Of a stretch of 64,000 bases of DNA, positions 35,814 to 44,312 are shown piece by piece. A model generated the notes under the pieces. It was given only the letters and a program-made list of their open reading frames with translations, was not told where the DNA came from and did not search any database. The stretch comes from Amycolatopsis albispora. Its GTDB lineage: Bacteria > Actinomycetota > Actinomycetes > Mycobacteriales > Pseudonocardiaceae. The DNA is taken from NCBI RefSeq assembly GCF_003312875.1, contig NZ_CP015163.1, forward strand, positions 3,286,001-3,350,000, read 5' to 3'. Position 1 is the first letter of the stretch; each line of letters opens with the position of its first letter. The translations under genes and the position numbers were made by a program.

Positions 35814-36839
35814 TCACGCGGCGTCGGTGCTGAGCAGCCGGAACACCGCCGGATCGTTCGGCGCGAAGGCCGCTCGCCCATAGGGCAGGTCTGGGGTGTG
35901 GTGACGCACCCGGGGACCGCGTTCGGGCAGGTCCGCCAATCGCAGCCGCTCCCGCGCCGGGCAGGGCTCACGCGCCGACCACAACGCCCACACGGGACCC
36001 GCCGGATACTCCTGCGCCGGGAGATCCCGTGCCGTCGTCGCGATCACCACCCCCGCGTCATATCCGCCCAGCATTTTCCCCAGCCCCGCACGGAACGCCG
36101 TTTCCCGCCGGGCCGAGTGAAACGAGAACAGCAGCACCCCGAACCGGTCGGACGGAAACCCGCCGTATCCCGAGATTTTGCGGGCCACGACACGCAACGA
36201 TTCCGTGCCTGTGTCGTACTCCAGGAAAAAGCGCACGACGCGCCCGCCGGATTCCCAGCAGCCGTAACCGTCCGGCCGGATACGCGCTTCACCTTTCACG
36301 CCCTGATGGGTCCAGAAGAAATCCGCGCATCGACGTTCCGACCACCACTGCGTCAGCGCACCCGCATCCGGAGATGCAGCAAGCGCCGGGCGGGCGGGGT
36401 TGCTGTAGGCGGCCAGTCGGCAGAAGAAATCGTTCACGCCGAGGTGATGCGCCAGTTTCGGCCACAACGCCAGCCGTTCCAGCCGTTGCGTGTGCTCTTT
36501 CGCCGTCGGCGGCGTGACCGCACGCCGTGCCGCCATCATCCGCGCGCCGACGTACCCCAGCGCGAAGCGAGACTCACTCGTCCCGCCCGTCGCGTAGGAA
36601 TCCCGGAACGAGAACACCACGCCGAGCCCGCGCAACTGCCGCATCCGGTCCTGTGCCCGCCGGACCGACGAGAACTCCACGGCCGTGATCTGCCCCGTGG
36701 TCAGGACCCGATGTTCGGCCAGCAGCTCCAAGACCCGGCGGTCACGCTCGACCAGGCGGAACCAGACCGAGGCATCAGGCTCGCCCGCCCGGCGCCGGCC
36801 AGGCGCCCCGCGGAGTCGCCGGCCCGCCCCGCCCCCCAT
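35814..36839 (-). CDS. replication-relaxation (Replic_Relax) protein
   Basis: The frame is open to 37160, but residues upstream of ATG 36839 are low-complexity and unlike the family, so I place the start near 36839 (341 residues). A winged-helix start (RDRRVLELLAEHRVLTTGQITAVEF) and RRAQDRMRQLRGLGVVFSF are followed by the conserved core with HHLGVNDFFCRL, GEARIRPDGYGCWE, VRFFLEYDTGTESLRVV. This is the Replic_Relax family, implicated in plasmid replication or mobilization in actinobacteria. The most likely mobilization or replication gene of the element. Confidence 0.8.
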   Translation of the reverse strand: MGGGAGRRLRGAPGRRRAGEPDASVWFRLVERDRRVLELLAEHRVLTTGQITAVEFSSVRRAQDRMRQLRGLGVVFSFRDSYATGGTSESRFALGYVGARMMAARRAVTPPTAKEHTQRLERLALWPKLAHHLGVNDFFCRLAAYSNPARPALAASPDAGALTQWWSERRCADFFWTHQGVKGEARIRPDGYGCWESGGRVVRFFLEYDTGTESLRVVARKISGYGGFPSDRFGVLLFSFHSARRETAFRAGLGKMLGGYDAGVVIATTARDLPAQEYPAGPVWALWSAREPCPARERLRLADLPERGPRVRHHTPDLPYGRAAFAPNDPAVFRLLSTDAA

Positions 36840-37368
36840 GTCCTGGGTAGATGATGATTCATCCCCCCTCAGTCGGCCTTCCCTGCCAGGCCGCCTCACG
36901 CAGCCGCCACCAGCCGCTCCACGGCCAGCGGCCCCGGCGGATGGGGCAGCGGATCCACAACGCCGACCCGGCGCCACACCATCCGCAGAACCAACCGCCA
37001 CCCCATCCGCACCCCGCTCATCCACGCCACCCGCATCACACGTCGCGCTCATGGCGATCACCAACCCCTGTCCTGTCGAGATCAGCCGGGCCGAACGACC
37101 CAGGCACCCGCTAACTCCAAAAAAAACACTGTTATTGAACAACCGCCACCGAACCGTCATTCAATCGAGATCCCATTGAGACATACCGTGCGGCGGCGCC
37201 CACAGATCAACTCCAGTCCTTCGGCGACAGCCAGGCCGGGCGACCCAGCTACAACACAAGGCCGAAAAAACAGTGTTTTTTGGACATCAAGTATGCAGGA
37301 GTGACCGAATTGTTACCCAGAGACGGGTGGCTAAACCCTTTCAAAAGGCACAAAAGACGCTAGGCGGT
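36840..37368. other. intergenic region upstream of the relaxase-type gene
   Basis: No gene is evident apart from the unlikely N-terminal extension of the gene to the left. It carries two facing copies of an A/T-run motif (see repeat at 37117-37283). This would be a natural place for an origin of transfer or replication, or the operon promoter. Confidence 0.4.
37117..37283. repeat. long inverted repeat flanking 135 bases
   Basis: CC-A8-CACTGTT (37117-37133) faces AACAGTG-T6-GG (37269-37283). The copies match over 15 of 17 positions, differing only in the A/T run length. It is upstream of the relaxase-type gene. Confidence 0.7.
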
Positions 37369-37986
37369 CTATTTCACGCGCCGCGCCAAGTCCGTCTCAT
37401 AAAGTATGACGCAACCGGGCTGCCCGCAGGGTTCGCCAAATTCAATTGCGTAATGGTGTTGCTGTGCCTGTTCGGCGGTTGCGTGTACAATTCCTTCATT
37501 GTTTTTACGGGTCTCGATAATTACCGCCGGTTCGCCATAGGATTCCAATCCTCGTTTCGCGTGCACCCGAGCTGAGATCATGTACACTTCCCGGATTGCA
37601 TAATCCGCCACATTTGCCCGAAATAAGGACAATGGGGCAATCTTGCCCGTTCCGTATCCGTTCATTAATCGGCCAAGTAAGACATGCAGGCGATTCTCGC
37701 CTATAAATACGCGAACCTTTGCGGTAATGTTTAAGTCATCAGATAGATGATTAAGGGTAGCGTCACAGGCAATGTCTGGTGGTGTCGGCCGATAATTGGG
37801 CCGATGTTCTGGCCATCGCAGCATTGTAAATGTCAAGGATTGTTTATCGTAGTATCCGGTAATAGTATCGAGACTCATGGACGACAAGCGACTAACAGTT
37901 GCCTGAATTTCGGTGTGATCATATTCTTGATTAAGAAATATCCGGCCGATCCAGGAAAACCCTCGATCAATTTCGCGGTAGCTCAC
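37369..37986 (-). CDS. element protein of unknown function
   Basis: The 205-residue protein starts at GTG 37986, one base overlapping the stop of the HTH-TPR gene, with AGGAAGATGAG upstream. It has lower GC than the host. Motifs include GYYDKQSLTFTMLRW, FIGENRLHVLLGRLMNG, HHYAIEFGEPCGQPGCVIL with a Cys pair. No known domain. Coupled translation suggests it works with the regulator upstream. Confidence 0.75.
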   Translation of the reverse strand: MSYREIDRGFSWIGRIFLNQEYDHTEIQATVSRLSSMSLDTITGYYDKQSLTFTMLRWPEHRPNYRPTPPDIACDATLNHLSDDLNITAKVRVFIGENRLHVLLGRLMNGYGTGKIAPLSLFRANVADYAIREVYMISARVHAKRGLESYGEPAVIIETRKNNEGIVHATAEQAQQHHYAIEFGEPCGQPGCVILYETDLARRVK

Positions 37987-39197
37987 TACTCATCTTCCTG
38001 AAAGTAGCCCGCGTCAATCAGGCGCCGTTTAAGTTCGGCGGCATTCGAGCGCACATCACCCGAAGCGGTTGCGGACTTTTCAATAATTGGAATAGTTTTT
38101 AGCAGCATTGTAGCCGCCCGAGTCGACCCAACCTCGTCCACGTAAGGCATTAGTCGCTCAAATGTGTTTGAAATTTCAGCCCACGCCTGCGCATGTGTTT
38201 GAGCTTCGAGCAATGAGGCCGTATGAACGTAACGACCGCGAACCGCATTGACAGGAGTCAGATCAACGCATTCTTGCAAGATATCTATGGACCTATATCG
38301 TTCACCAATGTCACCGTAAATCATCGCCTCATGCCAAGCGATCTCTTCGTCATTGATCCACCAGGCCCATCCGGGATCATTGTCGCGCACTCCGTCTAGA
38401 TAGAGGGAGGCGGCTTGGTCAAATGTTCGCTTAGCCTCGCTGTTGTTGCCGCCGAGCGCCAGAGCCCGCGCCTTGCGGATAAGAAATAAGGCGCGCAGGC
38501 GAGGTGACAGGTTATTTTGCTCAAGCACCATCTGCGAAAGGCGCAGCGCTTCGGCGGGCCGTTTTAGATAACCTGCATGCATAGACATGTTCTGCAGGGT
38601 CAGTATTTCAGTGCTTCGATCGCCCGCCATGCGCAGCAAATTCAAAGCTTCGTTATTGACACGCCGCACCAAGTCGTGCTTTCCCGCGTCGAACAATAAC
38701 CATCCGGTTAATTCTCCCAATTCACCGGCTGCCGAATATAAGTCGGCCTCAATCGCTTGGTCATACTTGACTTGCCCAAGCTTGCGGTGAACTGACTGGA
38801 ACAGCTTAAGCGCAACGCCAGAACTGAGATCACCGCCAAATTGCATATCCATGCGCACTAATTCTTGGATCCGGCTATGCAGGCTTTCGACATATTGGGT
38901 ATCCAGGGGAATTTCGCCAATAGGCACACTATCCGCGATAGCAATATTTGATGGAACTGTCGAACAATTCCAGTTTCCCGGTTCCAGGGGCGCGTTTTTG
39001 AGCAGCGTCTCAAGTCTGGTTAAGGAAATGCCTATCACGCGTGCGAGTTTTGGTCGTTTGTATGCAAGTGGCTCCGCCCTGCCGCTTTCCCAGTTACGCA
39101 CAGTTTGGGGGGACACGCCAACGTGCTCCGCAAGCAGCTCTTGCGTGTAGCCCGCAGCCCTGCGCGCTCGCGCCAATTCCGGCCGCTTCATCGTCAT
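37986..39197 (-). CDS. XRE-HTH regulator with TPR-like helices
   Basis: The 403-residue protein starts at ATG 39197 (alternatives 39191, 39209). Residues 3-60 form an XRE HTH (RRAAGYTQELLAEHVGVSPQTVRNWESGRAEP). The rest is about ten helical pairs resembling tetratricopeptide repeats (LARTL-like AEALRLSQMVLEQNNLSPR, ALFLIRKARALALGGN). Regulators of this build respond to peptides or small ligands in other bacteria. It is divergent from another HTH gene, a lysogeny-like switch. AT-richer than its flanks. Confidence 0.85.
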   Translation of the reverse strand: MTMKRPELARARRAAGYTQELLAEHVGVSPQTVRNWESGRAEPLAYKRPKLARVIGISLTRLETLLKNAPLEPGNWNCSTVPSNIAIADSVPIGEIPLDTQYVESLHSRIQELVRMDMQFGGDLSSGVALKLFQSVHRKLGQVKYDQAIEADLYSAAGELGELTGWLLFDAGKHDLVRRVNNEALNLLRMAGDRSTEILTLQNMSMHAGYLKRPAEALRLSQMVLEQNNLSPRLRALFLIRKARALALGGNNSEAKRTFDQAASLYLDGVRDNDPGWAWWINDEEIAWHEAMIYGDIGERYRSIDILQECVDLTPVNAVRGRYVHTASLLEAQTHAQAWAEISNTFERLMPYVDEVGSTRAATMLLKTIPIIEKSATASGDVRSNAAELKRRLIDAGYFQEDE

Positions 39198-39380
39198 CCG
39201 TAGTCCCATCGTGCGAACGAGGTCCACCAAGTAACCGCAGGTCAAGCGTATCAAATGGCGGTTCGTTGGCGGTTCGCTGCCAGTGTGGTTGCTTGTCCGC
39301 TCGCGAAGCACGCTTCAAGGTCATCTGCGGTGGCAGAAGGTCAGGAGCCACGAAGATCATGCGGGACGACGGAGGACCTG

Positions 39381-39692
39381 ATGGGACGGCACACTCTGGT
39401 TAGCCAGGCACTACCCGCTGATGACCCGACGGCGGTTCGTGTCGAGCGGCGTTGGTATGCGGGTGATGGACTGGAGCACGCTTACCGGGAGAACGACCTA
39501 GCAGAAGCCGGGGCGGTGGCGATCACGCCGGGTTGCCAGGAAGGGCGTTACTACCCGGATCGGCATGACCGGAGCGCCGTCGCGGATCGCTCCCGGCAGG
39601 CTGCGTCGTTCGTGGGGCGGTGTCCAGGGTGTGACCGCTGGCAGCGAGGTCGCCGGGTGGTCGAAGTAGTGTCAGGGGTGATCTTCCCATGA
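39381..39692 (+). CDS. small element protein
   Basis: The 103-residue protein starts at ATG 39381 after GGAGG. Motifs: RRWYAGDGLEHAYRENDLAEAG, CQEGRYYPDRHDRS and FVGRCPGCDRWQRGRRVVEV, whose C-x2-C might bind zinc. Its stop overlaps the next start (ATGA). First gene of the rightward transcript. No known family. Confidence 0.68.
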   Translation: MGRHTLVSQALPADDPTAVRVERRWYAGDGLEHAYRENDLAEAGAVAITPGCQEGRYYPDRHDRSAVADRSRQAASFVGRCPGCDRWQRGRRVVEVVSGVIFP

Positions 39693-39862
39693 GGCGGTCG
39701 CAGGCTCAGGAGTGGGGAGTCCAGGGAGGTAACAGCGGCGGCGGCGATATCGACGCGGCTGCTCTACGCGGGGTGTATGCCTCATCTGATATGGAAGGCC
39801 ACGCCCGAATGTTGCCCGTTCAGCGCCATAACCAACCCGATGCCGAGCAGGAGGAAGCGTGA
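39689..39862 (+). CDS. very small element protein
   Basis: The frame ATG 39689 to TGA 39862 encodes 57 residues (MRRSQAQEWGVQGGNSGGG ... NQPDAEQEEA). Both ends overlap neighbours by 4 bases (ATGA and GTGA), strong support that it is translated. It is hydrophilic, Gly- and Glu-rich, with no known domain. Confidence 0.6.
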   Translation: MRRSQAQEWGVQGGNSGGGDIDAAALRGVYASSDMEGHARMLPVQRHNQPDAEQEEA

Positions 39863-40410
39863 ACCGGGCGGAATGGCGCGGAGTGCAGACCACCCACGAT
39901 CAAGCATTCCTGGAATTGCTGGGCGGCCGCTTACGGGCTGTCCGGATGTCGCGAGGCGCCGCCTGCACGGATGTGGGTAAAGCGGTGCACCGGTTGTCGG
40001 GCACGTCGGTATCGATGATCGAGCGCGGCCAGCAGCGAATCACGGTGTCGGGTCTGCGGGATCTATGCCGTTTCCTGAACCTGGACATGCCTAGCCTGCT
40101 GGGCGGTGTCGAAGCTGATTTGGGGGCTTGTCGTGGGCCATACGTGTGGGTGCCCGTGCCTGTGCTGGACGTACTGGCCGGGGCCGATGGGCAGTACGCC
40201 CCGCTGCGGGAGTGGGTACTAGCCAAGCGTGGACCGCGCGCGGTGGGGGAGTTCGATCGTGAAGCATTCCAGCGGGCGGCGCGGGCATGCGGGGTGCCGA
40301 CGTACACATTGCGAGCCAGGCTCTCCGCTCAGTCATCGCAGGTGTTCGCGACGTCCGGCGCCTGGGCAGGTCCCCCGGCTGCCCAGCCGCCGGATTCCCG
40401 GGAGCGATAG
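39859..40410 (+). CDS. XRE-family HTH protein
   Basis: The 183-residue protein has an HTH: LLGGRLRAVRMSRGAACTDVGKAV, SVSMIERGQQRITVSGLRDLCRFLN. GTG 39859 overlaps the previous stop and GAGGAAG precedes it. It ends 25 bases before the right junction. It could be the Xis/control gene opposing the other XRE regulator. A second half (YVWVPVPVLDVLAGADGQYA) has no known domain. Confidence 0.82.
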   Translation: MNRAEWRGVQTTHDQAFLELLGGRLRAVRMSRGAACTDVGKAVHRLSGTSVSMIERGQQRITVSGLRDLCRFLNLDMPSLLGGVEADLGACRGPYVWVPVPVLDVLAGADGQYAPLREWVLAKRGPRAVGEFDREAFQRAARACGVPTYTLRARLSAQSSQVFATSGAWAGPPAAQPPDSRER

Positions 40411-40435
40411 AGTGCATTAAGAAAGTCGTAGTTGT

Positions 40436-41249
40436 CGCGGAGGAACTCCACTTCGGGCGGGCGGCCGAGCGGCTGAACATCGTGCAGCCCGCGGTCAGCC
40501 AGCAGGTCGCCCGGCTGGAGCGGGAACTCGGCACCCGGCTGCTGGACCGCACCCCGCGCACGGTCCGCCTCACCGACGCCGGACGCCGGGTGCTCGCCGC
40601 CGCACGCGAAACGCTCGCCGCGGCGGAACGGGTGCGCGCGGCCGCGCACGAGCGCGGTGGTCTGTTCCGCGTCGGCACGGCGGCCGGTCTCACCGCGCGG
40701 CTGGAACGCGGGATCGACGCGCTGCGGGCGCAGAACCCGGAGTTCGAACTGGTGCTCGTCGACCTGCCGGTGACCGACCGCGTCCACGCGCTGCGGCGGG
40801 GTGAGCTGGACCTGGCGCTGGTGCGCGGCCCGGTTTCCGCGCCGGGGGTGCGCGTGCTGCCGGTGTGGACGGAACCGTTGCACGCCGTGGTTTCCCGGCA
40901 CCACCCGGCGGCCGGGCGCGAGAGCGTGACCGTCGCGGAACTGGCCGATCACGTGCTGCGGGCGCCATCCGACCCGCCCCTGTGCGAGGTGGTCACCGCC
41001 GCGCTGGGCAGTGCGGTGGAGTTCGGCCGGCCGGCGGGCAGCGTGCCGGACACCATCGTCGAAGTCGGCTCGGATCCGCGGAGCTGGGCGCTGCTCCCCG
41101 CCACCGACGTCGCCGCCACCGGCTCGACGCGCGTGCGGTCGCTGCCACTGGACCCGCCGATCACCATCACCGGCAACGTCCTCACCCCGGACCACGAAGT
41201 GGCCCAAGAGTGCACGGAAGCCGTCATCGCCGCCTTCCGAGACGGCTGA
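40436..41249 (+). pseudogene. LysR regulator, 3' piece
   Basis: This holds residues 12-282 of the split LysR protein: AEELHFGRAAERLNIVQPAVSQQVARL, RTPRTVRLTDAGRRVL and an effector domain. An open frame extends upstream to 40287 only because element DNA happens to lack stops; it is not the natural start. The coding body is intact, so excision would restore function. The stop overlaps the convergent AfsR-type gene by 26 bases. The natural target may be the LLM oxidoreductase at 33198. Confidence 0.88.
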
Positions 41250-44244
41250 GGGCATCGGCCTGGCGGTAGTGGGTGGCGGCGTCGGCGGGGCGGCCCAGTG
41301 CGGTGGCGAGGTCGCCAAGGTAGCGGGCGACCGGGCCGAAGGTGAGCAGGCCGCTTCCCGCGCCGGCCAGTTCGCCGGCGGCGGGCAGCAGTTCGGCGTA
41401 CAGGCGTTCCATCACCGACGTCTGTCCATTTTGGATCGCGTGCCGGGCGTGCAGGCAGGTGCGGGCCTCGAACAGCAGATCCCGCGGTGAGTCCGGAATG
41501 GACTCTCCAGGACGCGCCCACGGCTCATACGGACCGAAGTCCCCCGTGGTGTCCGGGTCCACGCCCAGCAGGGCGAACGCCAGGATTCCCGGCTCCAGCC
41601 CGGACATCCCGGTGCCGCCGAGGCGTGCGGCGGCCTCCCGGTAGGCCGCCGCGGCGGCCGTGTGCTGTCCGGTGATGGCCAGCCGCAGCGCGGCGTACCA
41701 CTCGGTGAACACGCCGACCAGTGGCAGCTCATAACGCTCGGCGAGCCGGTCGGCCGCCGCGGCGTGCTCGTCGGCGGTGTCCAGATCGGACAGTGCGGCC
41801 GCCGACTGCAGCTGGATCAGGTGACCGAGCACCTCGAAGGTCACCAGCCCGCCGCTTTCCCCGGACAGCGCCACAAGTTCGGCGCCGACGCGCGCGCGGT
41901 CCGGGGCGAGCCCGGCCCGGTGGAAGGTTTGCAGGAAAAGTCCGTTGAGCGCCAAGGCAAGCAGCGCGGGATCACGAAGCCCGCGCGCGAGGCGCACGGC
42001 CTCCGCCGCTGCCTCGCCGCCCCGGCCACCGGTGTCCGCGCGCCGTTCCATCGCGATGGTGGTCAGCAGGCGGGCACGTTCGGCGTCCCGGCCGGACAGT
42101 CCCGCCAGCGCGCGTTCGGCGGCCGCGACGAGCCGGTCCGAGTGTGCCTCGTCGTCGTTGGCCGTCCAGATCGCGGGCACGTCGAAGGAACCGATCACCC
42201 GCGCGGTCAGCAAAGGATCTCCGAAGGCCTCCGCTTCGGCGACCGCTTCCGCGCGCAGCTGCCGCGCCCGCACCAGATCACCGGTCACCGCCAGCGCCCG
42301 CACCAGCCCCATCGTCGCTTCCAGCCGGGCACGGCCGTCCGAGCGCACCACGACCTCCCGCCACAGCCGGGCCGCTTCGTGCGGCGCCGAGCGCTGTTCG
42401 GCGGCTTCGGCCGCGGCCCGCGCGTAGTGCGCCGCGCGGCCCGCGGTGGCCGCGCTGCCCGCCCGCAGGTAGTGGTGCGCGATCGCGGCCACGTCATCGG
42501 GCCGCCGCTGCTCGATCAGCTCGGCCGCCGCGGTGTGCCAGCGTGCCCGGCGCGCCAGCGAGATGTCCTCGTAGAGCGTCTCCCGCACCAGGTCGTGTCC
42601 GAAGTGGACAAAGTCGGCACCGGCCTCGACCAGGAATCCCGCGGCCACTGCCGCTTCGACCGCCGCCAGCACCGCGTCCTCGTCCCCGGCCAGCGCGATC
42701 AGCAGGTCGAGTTCGACCTCCCGGCCGAGCACCGCGGCCTGCCGCAGCTGCGTTGTCCCGGCGGGCCCGGCCAGCCGGTGCCGGATCACCTCACGCACCC
42801 CGGCGGGCACCGCGTGCAGCCCGGCCTCGCCCTCGGCCGCCCACAACCGGGCGAGTTCACGGACGAAGAACGGATTTCCCCCGCTGCGCCGATGGATCAC
42901 CCGGACGGCTTCACGCGTGGGTTCGCGGTGACCGACGGCGACGACCAGCTCGGCGACCTGCGGCTCGGTCAGCCCGCCGAGATAGACCCGCACCGGTTCG
43001 GCTCTGGCCGCGCGGCCGAGCGCGGCGGCCAGCCCGGCGGAGATCTCGGTCGACCGGTAGGTGCCAACCAGCAGGACCGGCCCGGCGCCGGGATCGGTGG
43101 CCAACCCGGTCAGCAACGCGAGCGCTTCCTCGTCGGCCCAGTGCAGGTCGTCGAAAACCAGCACCACCGGACCCCGCCCGCCGAGCTTCGCCAGGTACTC
43201 CTCCATCGCGCGCTGGCGGCGGAAGCGGGCGACGGCGAGGTCGTCCCCCGGCACCGCCGGAAGTTCGACACCGCCACCCCACGCCGTGGCCCAGCCCATC
43301 GCGCCCAGCCGCCGCGTCAACGCCCTGGCCAGCGCGGTTTTGCCCGCCCCGGCCGCGCCCGAAAGCAACACCAGCCCCGGCCGTCCCGCCGACGCGGTGG
43401 CCACCGCGGCCTTGATCAGGTCGGCCAGCTCGTCCTCCCGGCCGACGAACGGCTCATCGACCGGCGGCGGTGCCGGTGCGCTGAGCCGCGGTTCCTGCGC
43501 GAGCACGTCCGCCTCCAGCTGCCGCAGCTCGGCGCCTGGATCGACGCCCAGTTCCGTCCGCAGCACTTCGCGGGCCCGGCGCAGCGTGGCGAGCGCGTCA
43601 CCCTGCCGCCCGGACCGGTACAGCGCCAGCGCGAGCAGCCGCCAGCCGTCCTCGCGCAGCGGGTGCCCGGCGACGTGCGCCCGCAGGTCGGGCACCGATT
43701 CGGCGGCCTGCCCCGCGGCGATCGCCGCTTCGGCACGGCGTTCGACGGCGAGCAGCCGCAGTTCGGTCAGCCGGTCGGCTTCGGCCCTCGCCCAGTCCTC
43801 GTCGGCGAATTCGACATACGCGGGCCCGCGCCAGAGCGCGAGCGCGTCGTCGAGCACCACCCGCGCGCGCTCGGCCTCTCCCCCGGCCAGCAGGCGGGCG
43901 GATTCGGCGACGGCCGCTTCGAAGCGCCACGCGTCCACGGCATCGGGCTCGGCACGCAGGGCGTATCCGGACGACTCGGTCACCAGCAGCCGGGACGGCG
44001 TGCGCGGCGGGCGGTCCGGCTCCAGCGCCTTCCGCAGCACACCGACGAAGGTCTGCACCGAGCCGAGTGCGCCGTCCGGCGGGTCGCCGCCCCAGAGATC
44101 GTCGATCAGCCAGGTCACCGGCACGACTCGGCCCCTCGCCACCAGCAGCCGCGCGAGCACGGCCTGGTGCCGCGGGCCGCCCAGCCGGACGGGCCCCGCC
44201 GCGTTCTCGGCCGTCAGCGGGCCCAGCACGCGGAACACCACCAT
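41224..44244 (-). CDS. AfsR/SARP-type regulator with BTAD and ATPase domains
   Basis: The protein of about 1006 residues starts at ATG 44244 (MVVFRVLGPLTAE). A SARP winged helix (to about 95: RLGGPRHQAVLARLL, WGGDPP) and BTAD bundle (95-245) precede an AAA/NB-ARC ATPase with Walker A SGAAGAGKTALARAL and Walker B VVLVFDDLHWAD. The C-terminal 450 residues are TPR-like; no LuxR HTH is visible. SARPs activate secondary-metabolite or other genes by binding 7-bp repeats 11 bp apart; exactly such repeats lie just upstream. It diverges from an alpha/beta hydrolase. Confidence 0.9.
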   Translation of the reverse strand: MVVFRVLGPLTAENAAGPVRLGGPRHQAVLARLLVARGRVVPVTWLIDDLWGGDPPDGALGSVQTFVGVLRKALEPDRPPRTPSRLLVTESSGYALRAEPDAVDAWRFEAAVAESARLLAGGEAERARVVLDDALALWRGPAYVEFADEDWARAEADRLTELRLLAVERRAEAAIAAGQAAESVPDLRAHVAGHPLREDGWRLLALALYRSGRQGDALATLRRAREVLRTELGVDPGAELRQLEADVLAQEPRLSAPAPPPVDEPFVGREDELADLIKAAVATASAGRPGLVLLSGAAGAGKTALARALTRRLGAMGWATAWGGGVELPAVPGDDLAVARFRRQRAMEEYLAKLGGRGPVVLVFDDLHWADEEALALLTGLATDPGAGPVLLVGTYRSTEISAGLAAALGRAARAEPVRVYLGGLTEPQVAELVVAVGHREPTREAVRVIHRRSGGNPFFVRELARLWAAEGEAGLHAVPAGVREVIRHRLAGPAGTTQLRQAAVLGREVELDLLIALAGDEDAVLAAVEAAVAAGFLVEAGADFVHFGHDLVRETLYEDISLARRARWHTAAAELIEQRRPDDVAAIAHHYLRAGSAATAGRAAHYARAAAEAAEQRSAPHEAARLWREVVVRSDGRARLEATMGLVRALAVTGDLVRARQLRAEAVAEAEAFGDPLLTARVIGSFDVPAIWTANDDEAHSDRLVAAAERALAGLSGRDAERARLLTTIAMERRADTGGRGGEAAAEAVRLARGLRDPALLALALNGLFLQTFHRAGLAPDRARVGAELVALSGESGGLVTFEVLGHLIQLQSAAALSDLDTADEHAAAADRLAERYELPLVGVFTEWYAALRLAITGQHTAAAAAYREAAARLGGTGMSGLEPGILAFALLGVDPDTTGDFGPYEPWARPGESIPDSPRDLLFEARTCLHARHAIQNGQTSVMERLYAELLPAAGELAGAGSGLLTFGPVARYLGDLATALGRPADAATHYRQADALSRLGRRR

Positions 44245-44261
44245 GCCCACAACCTAACCGT

Positions 44262-44294
44262 GCTGATCCGGCGCTGATCGGCCGCTGATCGGAA
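44262..44294. promoter_or_regulatory. three SARP-type direct repeats
   Basis: GCTGATC occurs at 44262, 44273 and 44284, a strict 11-bp period with 4-base spacers (11-mer GCTGATCSGSM). Heptameric repeats at this spacing are the known binding mode of SARPs. They lie between the divergent regulator and hydrolase genes. Confidence 0.72.
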
Positions 44295-44312
44295 GCGCCC
44301 ACGATCGAGCGC

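Larger units (their letters stand above)
33321..40435. mobile_element. 7.1-kb integrative (mobilizable) element inserted in lysR
   Basis: Removing these 7115 bases rejoins the LysR gene in frame. The reconstructed attB is CACCGTCGCGGAGG and the junctions share a central GT (33319-33320 and 40434-40435), as expected for a large serine recombinase whose crossover has a 2-base core. The recombinase gene starts 32 bases from the left junction. Contents: serine recombinase, replication-relaxation protein, two divergent HTH regulators and unknown genes. No FtsK/TraB, Tra or virion genes were seen. Part of the middle is more AT-rich than the host. Confidence 0.88.

Noticed and set aside
35256..36854. 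Long plus-strand open frame (532 codons) within the element.
   Set aside because: Shadow of the minus-strand relaxase-type and 34995 genes, without domains.
40287..40435. Possible long N-terminus of the LysR protein.
   Set aside because: This part is element DNA overlapping the XRE gene; the true N-terminus is at 33286 across the element.
41662..44277. Very long open frame on the plus strand (871 codons).
   Set aside because: It is the antisense shadow of the AfsR-type gene; composition is Arg/Gly/Pro-rich and no motif is present.
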